Positions 16,472 to 23,687 of a stretch of 64,000 nucleotides of DNA are shown piece after piece (within the stretch, counting starts at the first letter, position 1; every line of letters starts with the position of its first letter). Made by a program: the position numbers and the translations under genes. Origin of the DNA: Muribaculaceae bacterium (GTDB lineage Bacteria; Bacteroidota; Bacteroidia; Bacteroidales; Muribaculaceae); contig JAGATX010000009.1 of the NCBI GenBank assembly GCA_017621055.1, positions 62,001 through 126,000 on the forward strand, given 5' to 3'. Under the pieces are notes generated by a model that had not been told where the DNA came from, made no database searches, and saw only the letters and a program-made list of their open reading frames with translations.

Positions 16472-18100
16472 TTATTTGAAGGTATCGGGTAAATCGTTTT
16501 CGTAGAGCACAATGTCGCCTGGCGCGGCAAAACCGCCGAGCATACGCTGCGCCTCGGCGAAAGAGTCGGCGAGGAGCACCTTTTCGTCGGGGGCGCCGCC
16601 GTCGGCGAGGCCGTCGGCGATTGCGTGGCGGTTGTATTGTCCGACGACAATCACCACGTCGGCCGCCGTTGCGGCACGCCGGCCGAATTCGCGGTTGAGG
16701 TCGTACTGGCGGTCGCCGAGCTCGATCATGCCGGGAGTGATGAGAATTCGTTTTCCGGGGCCCATTGCGGCGAGTACGTCGAGAGCCATCGCCGAGCCAA
16801 CGGGGTTGCTGTTGAAGGCGTCGTCGATGATAGTGAGTCCGCCGGGGATACGGCGTATACTCAGCCGGTGCTCTATCTGCTCAAGGTTTTCTACGGCATA
16901 GGCAATGGCGTTGTCATCCACGCCGAGGGCGCGCGCCATCACCACGGCGCCAAGGATGTTGGAGATATTGCATTCGCCGACAAGGGGCGTGCGCAGCCGC
17001 AGCGCCGTGCCGTCGGCAACGGTGAGGACTGTGAACTCGCTGCCGGTGCTGCTGTATTTTATATCGGTGGCGATGTAATCGGCGCCGTCGGTGTTTTTTA
17101 CCGCATACCGCAGGCAGCGCACGTTGTCCACGGGGCGGTCGGCGATTTTGGGGAAGTCGTTGTTCACCACGGCCACGCCGTCGGAGGGCAGCGAGTCCAC
17201 GAGCTCGAATTTTGTGGCCTGCACGGCATCGATGGTCCTGAACGACTCGAGGTGCTGGGGACCTACGGCGGTGATGATGCCGCACTGCGGGTGCACAAGG
17301 TCGCAGATTTCGCGGATGTCGCCGGGACTTTTGGCGCCCATCTCGACGATGAACACCTCATGGTAGGGCTTGAGGTATTCGCGGACTGTGCGAACCACGC
17401 CGAGGGTGGTGTTGAAACTGCCGGGCGTCATCAGCGTTTCGTATTTCGCCGAGAGAATGCGGCAGAGAATGTGCTTGGTGCTTGTCTTGCCGTAGCTGCC
17501 GGTGATGCCCACTATTTTGAGCTGCGGCATGCTTCTGAGGATTTGGCGTGCCTGACCGATGTATTTGCGGTTGATGCTCTTTTCCACGGGGGTGAGCAGG
17601 AAGTTGGCGGCCGGGATGAGATAGTGGCTTATGCAGAAGCAGCCGGTGAGGGCCACGCACGTGCAGTAGAGGGCGCCGTTGAGCCCGGTGGTGAGGGTGA
17701 GCAGGGCAGTGACGCCGGCCACGAGGGCGGCCAGCACCGTGGCGGTGACGAAGATGCGGGTTGCACGCGGTGTCATCACCAGCGGTTTCTTGTAGTGCCG
17801 GCGCAGAAGAGCCGTCAGCGCCGTGGCGGCGAAGGCTGCCATGAGCGCCATTGCCGCAACGCGCGGTATGAAGGGTACCATTGACGCGAAGAAGGCCACC
17901 AGGCCGAACAGATGGAGGGAGGACGTGGTGTCGCCGCTGGCCGACAGCCATTTCATGTATCGGTCGGCGCGATAGGAGTTCTGCTGGAGCATCATCAGCA
18001 CGCGCCGCAGCTCCACGACGAGGAGAGCTATCAGTGCTGAGGCTATGATTACGAGCAGGAGGGTTATTGTGAGTGTCATAATGTTATGTAAAAAACTCAT
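16472..18100 (-). CDS. Membrane-anchored MurF-like Mur ligase
   Basis: 542 residues. The first 170 residues contain four to five membrane helices (about 8-30, 62-78, 80-100, 114-138, 143-168) in place of the UDP-binding domain of normal MurF. The ATP-binding loop GITGSYGKTSTK is at about 198-209. The central domain has EMGAKSPGDIREICDLV and the C-terminal domain has HRLSIRRIPGGLTIIDDAFNSNP, both MurF-type. The expected reaction is ligation of D-Ala-D-Ala to a muramyl peptide, possibly one held at the membrane. The start ATG overlaps the hydrolase stop (ATGA). Whether a second, ordinary murF exists elsewhere cannot be seen here. Confidence 0.88.
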   Translation of the reverse strand: MSFLHNIMTLTITLLLVIIASALIALLVVELRRVLMMLQQNSYRADRYMKWLSASGDTTSSLHLFGLVAFFASMVPFIPRVAAMALMAAFAATALTALLRRHYKKPLVMTPRATRIFVTATVLAALVAGVTALLTLTTGLNGALYCTCVALTGCFCISHYLIPAANFLLTPVEKSINRKYIGQARQILRSMPQLKIVGITGSYGKTSTKHILCRILSAKYETLMTPGSFNTTLGVVRTVREYLKPYHEVFIVEMGAKSPGDIREICDLVHPQCGIITAVGPQHLESFRTIDAVQATKFELVDSLPSDGVAVVNNDFPKIADRPVDNVRCLRYAVKNTDGADYIATDIKYSSTGSEFTVLTVADGTALRLRTPLVGECNISNILGAVVMARALGVDDNAIAYAVENLEQIEHRLSIRRIPGGLTIIDDAFNSNPVGSAMALDVLAAMGPGKRILITPGMIELGDRQYDLNREFGRRAATAADVVIVVGQYNRHAIADGLADGGAPDEKVLLADSFAEAQRMLGGFAAPGDIVLYENDLPDTFK

Positions 18101-18864
18101 CCGCCGATGAAATTGCGGATTACGGCGGTCACTTCGGGTCCGCGTTCCAGAAATGCGAAGTGGCCGGCTTCGGGATAAACAACCAGACCGGCGTCCGGGA
18201 TTGATTTTTCCATTATTTTAGCATCGCGCAGCGGTGTGGCGGTGTCGCGGCCGCCCCATATGAGGAGGGTAGGGGCCTGGATGAGGTGAAGGCGGTCGGT
18301 GAGGTCGAGGTTGATGGCGCGGTTCATCACCTGCCGCATCGCGGGGCTTGCCATCGAATAGTCGGAGGAGCCGGCCTTGCGGCGCCAGCGCTCCACAATC
18401 TCGTCGCCTCGACGGCGTCCGGCGAACAGCGGCAGCAGACGGCGTCCGAGCTTGAAAGAATAGACCTTGATGTAATATTTGAGCGAGCGCCGGGGTTTTA
18501 TGCCGGCGGCATCGAGGAGAATGACCTTACTCACCGGCGTGCGTGAGGCCATGAGGATGGCGAGGCGTCCGCCGAATGAGTGGCCTATGAGCACGGGGCT
18601 CACTATGCCCTGACGGCGGCAGAATTTCTCGACCAGCGCGGTATATTCCTCCACACCCCAGAAAGCCGGCGGCTCGGCACTGTCGCCGAAGCCCGGCAGA
18701 TCGAGGTTGTAAACGGTGGTGCCGTCGGTGAGGGCGGCGGCCGCCGGTATGGCCATGGTCTTGGCGTTGCAGCCCCAGCCGTGCATAACCACCACAGGCA
18801 CGGGGCCGTGGCCCTCCTTGCGGAAGGCCAGCGTCAGCCCGTCGATGTCTATTTTCTGTTCCAC
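18097..18864 (-). CDS. Alpha/beta hydrolase
   Basis: 255 residues with a GTG start. It has the fold's landmarks: VVVMHGWGCNAKTM (oxyanion loop), LIGHSFGGRLAIL with the nucleophile Ser near residue 95, LLIWGGRDTATPL with a probable acid residue, and a C-terminal EAGHFAFLERGP with the catalytic His. The substrate is unknown. It overlaps the MurF-like gene by 4 bp and is the first gene of the hydrolase-MurF-Ddl operon, so a substrate in peptidoglycan or its precursors is possible but unproven. Confidence 0.9.
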   Translation of the reverse strand: MEQKIDIDGLTLAFRKEGHGPVPVVVMHGWGCNAKTMAIPAAAALTDGTTVYNLDLPGFGDSAEPPAFWGVEEYTALVEKFCRRQGIVSPVLIGHSFGGRLAILMASRTPVSKVILLDAAGIKPRRSLKYYIKVYSFKLGRRLLPLFAGRRRGDEIVERWRRKAGSSDYSMASPAMRQVMNRAINLDLTDRLHLIQAPTLLIWGGRDTATPLRDAKIMEKSIPDAGLVVYPEAGHFAFLERGPEVTAVIRNFIGG

Positions 18865-18889
18865 GTGTCGTTGCTTTTCTTTAAGGTTA

Positions 18890-18923
18890 CAAAATTACGA
18901 TATTTTTTTCGTACCGACATCAA
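18890..18923 (-). promoter_or_regulatory. Promoter of the hydrolase-MurF-Ddl operon
   Basis: On the minus strand TTG (18921-18923) and TAATTTTG (18890-18897), 23 bp apart. It is divergent from the dCMP deaminase promoter. Confidence 0.5.
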
Positions 18924-18927
18924 AAAT

Positions 18928-18958
18928 TTTGGTTTTACGGCGATAATAACTAATTTTG
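18928..18958 (+). promoter_or_regulatory. Promoter of the dCMP deaminase gene
   Basis: TTTG (18928-18931), 19 bp, TAATTTTG (18951-18958). The ATG at 18968 lies only about 10 nt beyond the -7 box, so the transcript would be almost leaderless. Confidence 0.7.
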
Positions 18959-18967
18959 CGGGATAAA

Positions 18968-19402
18968 ATGAAAACAACCAACGAAAAACAGGATACCCTT
19001 GACCGCCGCTATCTGCGCATGGCGCTGATATGGGCCGAGAATTCCTACTGCCAGCGCCGCAAAGTGGGAGCTATCATCGTGAAGGACAAGATGATAATCT
19101 CCGACGGCTACAACGGCACGCCCGCAGGATTTGAAAACGTGTGCGAGGACGCCGCCGGCGTGACAAAGCCCTATGTTCTTCATGCCGAGGCAAACGCCAT
19201 CACCAAGGTGGCGCGCAGCAACAACAGCAGCGAGGGCGCCACGCTCTACGTCACGGCGTCGCCGTGTCTGGAGTGCGCCAAGCTCATTATCCAGGCGGGC
19301 ATCCGCCGGGTTGTATTCAACGAATATTACCGTCTCGCCGACGGCGTGGACCTCATGCGCCGCGCCGGCATAGAGTGCGTGCACATTGATGAATTGACAT
19401 AA
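18968..19402 (+). CDS. dCMP deaminase family protein
   Basis: 144 residues from ATG 18968; an upstream TTG at 18956 is part of the promoter box. The cytidine-deaminase zinc motifs are HAEANAI (His and Glu) and PCLEC (two Cys). The KVGAIIVKDKMIISDGYNGTP block is typical of ComEB/dCMP deaminases, which convert dCMP to dUMP for dTMP synthesis. It is followed after 5 bp by an S41 protease and then a folate enzyme, and the three genes look like one operon. Confidence 0.92.
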   Translation: MKTTNEKQDTLDRRYLRMALIWAENSYCQRRKVGAIIVKDKMIISDGYNGTPAGFENVCEDAAGVTKPYVLHAEANAITKVARSNNSSEGATLYVTASPCLECAKLIIQAGIRRVVFNEYYRLADGVDLMRRAGIECVHIDELT

Positions 19403-19407
19403 TAAAA

Positions 19408-21045
19408 ATGCACAACGGAAGAAAATACATGCTGTGGCTGCCGGTCACGGCCGCCGTCTTTCTAATCATCGGCCTGTGGACGGGCCGGTACCTCACGCAA
19501 ACCGACCGTTCGGAGATAGCCCTCGACAAGATTGGGCGTGTTTTCGACATCATCCACAGCAACTACGTTGATGAGATAGATTTCGACAGCCTCGTGGAAC
19601 TCACAGTTCCGGAGCTGCTGCGCAATCTCGATCCGCACACCGTATACATTCCCGCGGCGCAGCGCACGGCGGTGAACCGCGATCTGGAAGGCTCGTTCTA
19701 CGGCATCGGCATCCAGTTCCAGATGCTTAACGACACACTATATATAGTGGAAGTCATAGCCGGCGCCGCCGCCGACGATGCTGGCCTTCTGCCGGGCGAC
19801 AAGATAACGGCTGTCGACGGCCACAACATAGCCGGGACGGGGATAACCACCGAGGAGGTGTTCGGCATGCTGCGTGGTCCCCGCGACACCCCCGTGCATG
19901 TCACCGTCAAACGCCACAACAGTCCGCGTCCCCTCGAGTTCGACCTCATCCGCGGCGAGGTGCCCGTGTCGCCTGTCGATGCGGCATATATGCTCACCGA
20001 CACCATAGGCTACATCCGCCTGGGCAAATTTTCCGAGAATACCTACGAGGAATTTCTTCGGGCCTACACAGCGCTGAAATTCAACGGCGCCACCTCGCTG
20101 GTGCTCGATCTGCGAGGCAACGGCGGAGGATATATGGCACCGGCGGTGCTTATGGCCAACGACCTGTTCGGGCGCCAGGAGCGCCTGATAGTCAGCACCC
20201 GCGGACGCAATAGTTCCGACAACCGCGTGCTTGTCAGCGACCGCTCGGGGGCCTTCGGCGACGATGCCCTGGTGATCCTCATCGACGAGTTCACGGCCAG
20301 CGCCTCCGAAATCCTTGCCGGCGCCGTGCAGGACAACGACCGCGGCCTCATCATAGGGCGCCGCTCCTTCGGCAAAGGTCTGGTGCAGACGTCGTTCGAG
20401 CTGCCCGACAGCAGCGAGTTCCGCCTCACCGTGCAGCGCTACTACACGCCCTCGGGCCGAAGCATACAGAAGCAGTACGCTCCCGGACACAACGGCGAGT
20501 ACGAGACCGAAGTCTACAACCGCTACAGCAACGGCGAGATTTTCAGCGCCGACAGCATACACATAGACTCGACAGAGATATTCCACACCGTGGCGGGACG
20601 CCCGGTATACGGCGGCGGCGGCATCATGCCCGATGTCTTCGTGCCGTCCGACACTACGGGCGTGACCGGATACTACATCCGCGTGGCCAACGAGGGAATA
20701 ATCCGCGATTACGCCTACGATTATGCCGACCGCAACCGCGAGCGCTTCGACAATGTGGGCAGTGTGGGCGCCCTGACGGCGCTGTTACCTACCGACGACG
20801 CATTGCTGCGCGACTTCACGGCCTATGCCGCCGGCCGGGGCGTGGCGCCGCGCTGGTACTATATCAACATTTCGGCACCGTTGATTGTTAATCAACTGAA
20901 GGCACTGATAGCCCGCGACATCCTCGGTATGGACGGTTACTTCGAGATAGTGAACTCCGTCGACCCTGCCGTGACCGAGGCCGTGAACCGCATAGAGAGC
21001 GGCGAGGCTGCCTCCATAGGTTTCAACAACGACGACGATGAATAA
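19408..21045 (+). CDS. S41 family C-terminal processing peptidase
   Basis: 545 residues: an N-terminal membrane anchor (about 8-24), a PDZ domain (about 90-170, GIGIQFQMLNDTLYI then GLLPGDKITAVDGH), and the S41 catalytic domain (about 190-370). The catalytic Ser lies in DEFTASASEILAGAV and the Lys in RRSFGKGLVQ. The C-terminal 150 residues are an extension of the usual Bacteroidetes form. It would cleave periplasmic proteins from their C-termini. It overlaps the next gene by 8 bp. Confidence 0.93.
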   Translation: MHNGRKYMLWLPVTAAVFLIIGLWTGRYLTQTDRSEIALDKIGRVFDIIHSNYVDEIDFDSLVELTVPELLRNLDPHTVYIPAAQRTAVNRDLEGSFYGIGIQFQMLNDTLYIVEVIAGAAADDAGLLPGDKITAVDGHNIAGTGITTEEVFGMLRGPRDTPVHVTVKRHNSPRPLEFDLIRGEVPVSPVDAAYMLTDTIGYIRLGKFSENTYEEFLRAYTALKFNGATSLVLDLRGNGGGYMAPAVLMANDLFGRQERLIVSTRGRNSSDNRVLVSDRSGAFGDDALVILIDEFTASASEILAGAVQDNDRGLIIGRRSFGKGLVQTSFELPDSSEFRLTVQRYYTPSGRSIQKQYAPGHNGEYETEVYNRYSNGEIFSADSIHIDSTEIFHTVAGRPVYGGGGIMPDVFVPSDTTGVTGYYIRVANEGIIRDYAYDYADRNRERFDNVGSVGALTALLPTDDALLRDFTAYAAGRGVAPRWYYINISAPLIVNQLKALIARDILGMDGYFEIVNSVDPAVTEAVNRIESGEAASIGFNNDDDE

Positions 21046-21589
21046 AACCGACATCCGCATAGCCATTCGTGCGCGCAAGGCACTCCTCGACGACGACGAA
21101 CGCCGTCAGGCCGCACGCCGTGTATTCGCCACCCTCCGCCACATGGCGGCATTCATGGTGGCGCGAAAAGTTCTGCTCTATCATTCTCTGGCCGACGAGC
21201 TCTCCACCCGCGAGTTTCTCGACGCCCTGCCGGAGGGCAAGACATACTATCTGCCGCGTGTCAACGGGCCGGAGCTGGACATACTTCCCTACGACCGCAC
21301 ACGCCTGCACCTCGGCGCCTTCGCCATCGAGGAACCCGACGGCAACGATACGTCGGACGTGGCCGACATGGACCTCATTGTGGTACCCGCCGTGGCTTTC
21401 GACCGCAGCGGCGCCCGCGTGGGCCGAGGCAAGGGATACTACGACAGGCTGCTGTGCCGCGCACGCGCCACCAAGGTTGGCGTGGGCTACGGTTTTCAGC
21501 TCGTCGACAGCATAGACACCGACGAGTTCGACGTACCCGTGGATTTCATCATCGCCGACGGCCACGGCATTGTCCGCTGCCACCGATAA
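21038..21589 (+). CDS. 5-formyltetrahydrofolate cyclo-ligase
   Basis: 183 residues. The N-terminus has KTDIRIAIRARKALL, and the C-terminal ATP/substrate-binding motif VGRGKGYYDRLL is clear. DLIVVPAVAFDRSGARVG is also family-typical. It converts 5-formyl-THF to 5,10-methenyl-THF. The start overlaps the S41 stop by 8 bp, and the gene ends before a strong terminator. Confidence 0.93.
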   Translation: MNKTDIRIAIRARKALLDDDERRQAARRVFATLRHMAAFMVARKVLLYHSLADELSTREFLDALPEGKTYYLPRVNGPELDILPYDRTRLHLGAFAIEEPDGNDTSDVADMDLIVVPAVAFDRSGARVGRGKGYYDRLLCRARATKVGVGYGFQLVDSIDTDEFDVPVDFIIADGHGIVRCHR

Positions 21590-21611
21590 GCGCAAATAAA
21601 TATAATAGTAC

Positions 21612-21650
21612 AAAAAAGATCCTCTCCGCGGCGGCGAAGAGGATCTTTTT
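21612..21650. terminator. Bidirectional rho-independent terminator
   Basis: AAAAAAGATCCTCT pairs with AGAGGATCTTTTT across a short GC-rich loop. It is flanked by A and T runs, so it works on both strands: for the folate gene and for the pseudogene region that converges on it. Confidence 0.85.
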
Positions 21651-21668
21651 ATGTGGGTTGCGCAATGC

Positions 21669-22218
21669 TCAGATGGCGAACTTGAAGGTACGTCCGGCAA
21701 CGGTGAGCACCATCATTCCATGGGCAGGAACGGTAAACTCATGGTCGGCGGTGTAGGAACCGTCGGCGCCCAGCGAGCCGGTGTTGTCCTGACCGCACAG
21801 CGTTACGGTGCTGATTTTCCAGCCTTCGTCGGCAACGATAGCCAGGGGAATTTGTCAATCACTGTAACTCCATCAGGAATTGATATGGAAGTCAGTTTCG
21901 AACACCATTGGAATGCATAACTCCCGATAGAGGTAAGCGTCGAGGGGAACGTTACGGCAGTGAGTATGCTGCATGAATTGAAAGCTTCGCTTGCAATGGC
22001 AGTCCTGTATATGTCATGCCGTTGCTGGCGGCCACACTTTCAGGAATATCCGCCACTGTGATAGTAGACTTGTCAGTCGGACCTGTGACTGTCGCTGTGT
22101 TGTCGGTCTCGTTAAGTTCGAACGTGAGGTCGCCCACGGTCAGAGAGGTTGCCGAGGCGGCGAGGCATCCGGCCATTATCGCGGCGATAGCGCCGGCGAT
22201 TTTGAGTAAAGATTTTAT
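21669..22218 (-). pseudogene. Remnant of a BspA-like leucine-rich-repeat surface protein gene
   Basis: Three reading-frame pieces on the minus strand together look like one short protein. Piece 1 (from 22218) reads KSLLKIAGAIAAIMAGCLAA, a signal peptide, then SLTVGDLTFELNETDNTATV. Its expected start codon is ATA, not ATG. After a one-base shift near 22000-22005 the next frame reads SIGSYAFQWCSKLTSISIP, a typical BspA leucine-rich unit. After a second shift near 21845-21856 the last frame reads IVADEGWKISTVTL and ends AGRTFKFAI at a stop (21669-21671). Such proteins normally have many more repeats, so an internal deletion is likely. A start loss plus two shifts argues for a dead gene. Confidence 0.75.
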
Positions 22219-22254
22219 GGTACTGAGATTATTATATTTAAGTGCGAAACAATA

Positions 22255-22286
22255 CGACCCGCGAGCCAATGAAGGCCGGCGGGTCG
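22255..22286 (-). terminator. Terminator of rpoZ
   Basis: CGACCCGC (22255-22262) pairs with GCGGGTCG (22279-22286). On the minus strand it is followed by a moderately T-rich TATTGTTTC. Confidence 0.6.
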
Positions 22287-22308
22287 TCGGTATCTGTGGC
22301 GGTAAATT

Positions 22309-22641
22309 TCAGATCTTCTCGCGGTCCTTGTTGCTCTTGCGGAAGAAGAGCTTGTGGTCGATATATTCCTGAGTGGCTATCAGGGTGGGTTTTGGCAGAC
22401 GCTCGTAGTAACGCGAAATCTCTATCTGCTCGCGGTTTTCGGTGACTTCCTCGAGGTTGTCGTTGTAGGGTGCGAATTCCTGAAGTTTCTTTTCGAGGTC
22501 GTTCTTCATCTGTGCGGCAATCTGGTTGGCGCGCTTGGAAATGATGCAGACGGTCTCATATACGTTGCCGGTCTCGTCGGCGAGGTCGGTAAGATCGCGG
22601 GTTACGGTGTTGAGCGGTGCGTTTACTTTCTTGAAATCCAT
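22309..22641 (-). CDS. rpoZ: DNA-directed RNA polymerase omega subunit (Bacteroidetes type)
   Basis: 110 residues beginning MDFKKVNAPLNTVTRDLTDL, with NVYETVCIISKRANQIAAQMK as the omega core and the C-terminal IEISRYYERLPKPTLIATQEY. This is the Bacteroidetes form of RpoZ, which helps RNA polymerase assembly. It lies 62 bp downstream of bamD, a common neighbour in this phylum. Confidence 0.9.
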   Translation of the reverse strand: MDFKKVNAPLNTVTRDLTDLADETGNVYETVCIISKRANQIAAQMKNDLEKKLQEFAPYNDNLEEVTENREQIEISRYYERLPKPTLIATQEYIDHKLFFRKSNKDREKI

Positions 22642-22703
22642 GTTATTGTCTGAGAATTTTCAAAGTTGTCTGTTGATGGTTGGAGAGAGGAGAAAAAGGT
22701 TCG

Positions 22704-23504
22704 TCATTCCTGCACGTACCGCTGGGCGATGCGGTATATGTTGTCGGCTTCGGAACGGTTGGGAGAGTCGGGATAGTTGTTGATGAACGAATAGTATTCA
22801 TCGACAACGTCGCGGAAACGCTCGGCCTTTCGCTCCTCGATGGAGTTCGCGGCCTCGGCATAACGGGCCTTGAGAATGAGCATCTCGAGGTCTTCCTTAT
22901 ACTTGGAATAGGGATAGTCGCGCACGGCGTTGCGTGCCACGATGACCGCCGATTCGTAGTTGTTGCCCATGTAGTTGCCTAAGTTGTAGTATAGCTGGGC
23001 GTTCTGCAGCTGCTTGAGGGTGAGTTTGTCCTGAAGCTCGAAGATGGCGTTCTGGGCGATGCTCACTTTCTCGCTGCGAGGAAAGTAATCGAGAAATCCC
23101 TGCAGCTCCTCGATGGCCTTTATGGTTCCGGTCTGGTCGAGCTGCGGGTCGGGAGAGTCGAGGTAGTAACCGTAGCCGCAGAAGAAACGTGCGGGTTCGG
23201 CGTAGCGGCCATGGGGGTAGCGGGTGTAGTAGCTGCGCAGATAGGCTCCGGAGCTGGCGTAATCGTGGTTCTCGTAGTGGCTCATGCCTAAGAGGTATAG
23301 GCTCTCCTCAGCTTTTTCATAGCCTTTGAACACCGTTATGCAGTCGCGGAGCAGGGTAGCGGCCTGAACATATCGTTTTTCCTCGTAAGCGCGCTTGGCG
23401 TAGTTGAATTTGAGCTCATAGTCATCGCTCTTGAGCACACGCTGGTACTCTCCGCAGGAGCAGAGAGTTACGGCCACGACTATCGAGAGGATCAATCTAT
23501 ACAT
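22704..23504 (-). CDS. bamD: Outer membrane protein assembly factor BamD
   Basis: 266 residues. A lipoprotein signal peptide (MYRLILSIVVAVTLCSCGEY) is followed by TPR repeats: KFNYAKRAYEEKRYVQAATL, then LYLLGMSHYENHDYASSGAYL, and a C-terminal FINNYPDSPNRSEADNIY. BamD is the essential lipoprotein partner of BamA that inserts beta-barrel proteins in the outer membrane. A TAACTTTG box (minus, 23540-23547) lies just upstream, but I see no clear -33 element. Confidence 0.92.
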   Translation of the reverse strand: MYRLILSIVVAVTLCSCGEYQRVLKSDDYELKFNYAKRAYEEKRYVQAATLLRDCITVFKGYEKAEESLYLLGMSHYENHDYASSGAYLRSYYTRYPHGRYAEPARFFCGYGYYLDSPDPQLDQTGTIKAIEELQGFLDYFPRSEKVSIAQNAIFELQDKLTLKQLQNAQLYYNLGNYMGNNYESAVIVARNAVRDYPYSKYKEDLEMLILKARYAEAANSIEERKAERFRDVVDEYYSFINNYPDSPNRSEADNIYRIAQRYVQE

Positions 23505-23652
23505 TTTACTAAATGTGCACTAAAGGGCACTTGACAGCGCAAAGTTATGCATTTTTTTGTTAAAGTGCAGTATTTGTCGGCGTAAAAACGCTGCCCGTTG
23601 CGAATAATTAACACTTACAAGGTTTCTTCGGTGCCTGTGGTGACAGCTCCGC

Positions 23653-23683
23653 TTTGCCGTGTGCCGGATTTTTTGTATTTTTG
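23653..23683 (+). promoter_or_regulatory. Promoter of uvrB
   Basis: TTTG (23653-23656), 19 bp, TATTTTTG (23676-23683). The ATG at 23688 is four bases further on, so the mRNA is predicted to be leaderless or nearly so. Confidence 0.7.
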
Positions 23684-23687
23684 CAGG

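Noticed and set aside
23598-23687. Longer N-terminus of UvrB
   Set aside because: The extra 30 residues are not conserved-looking and the region holds the uvrB promoter.
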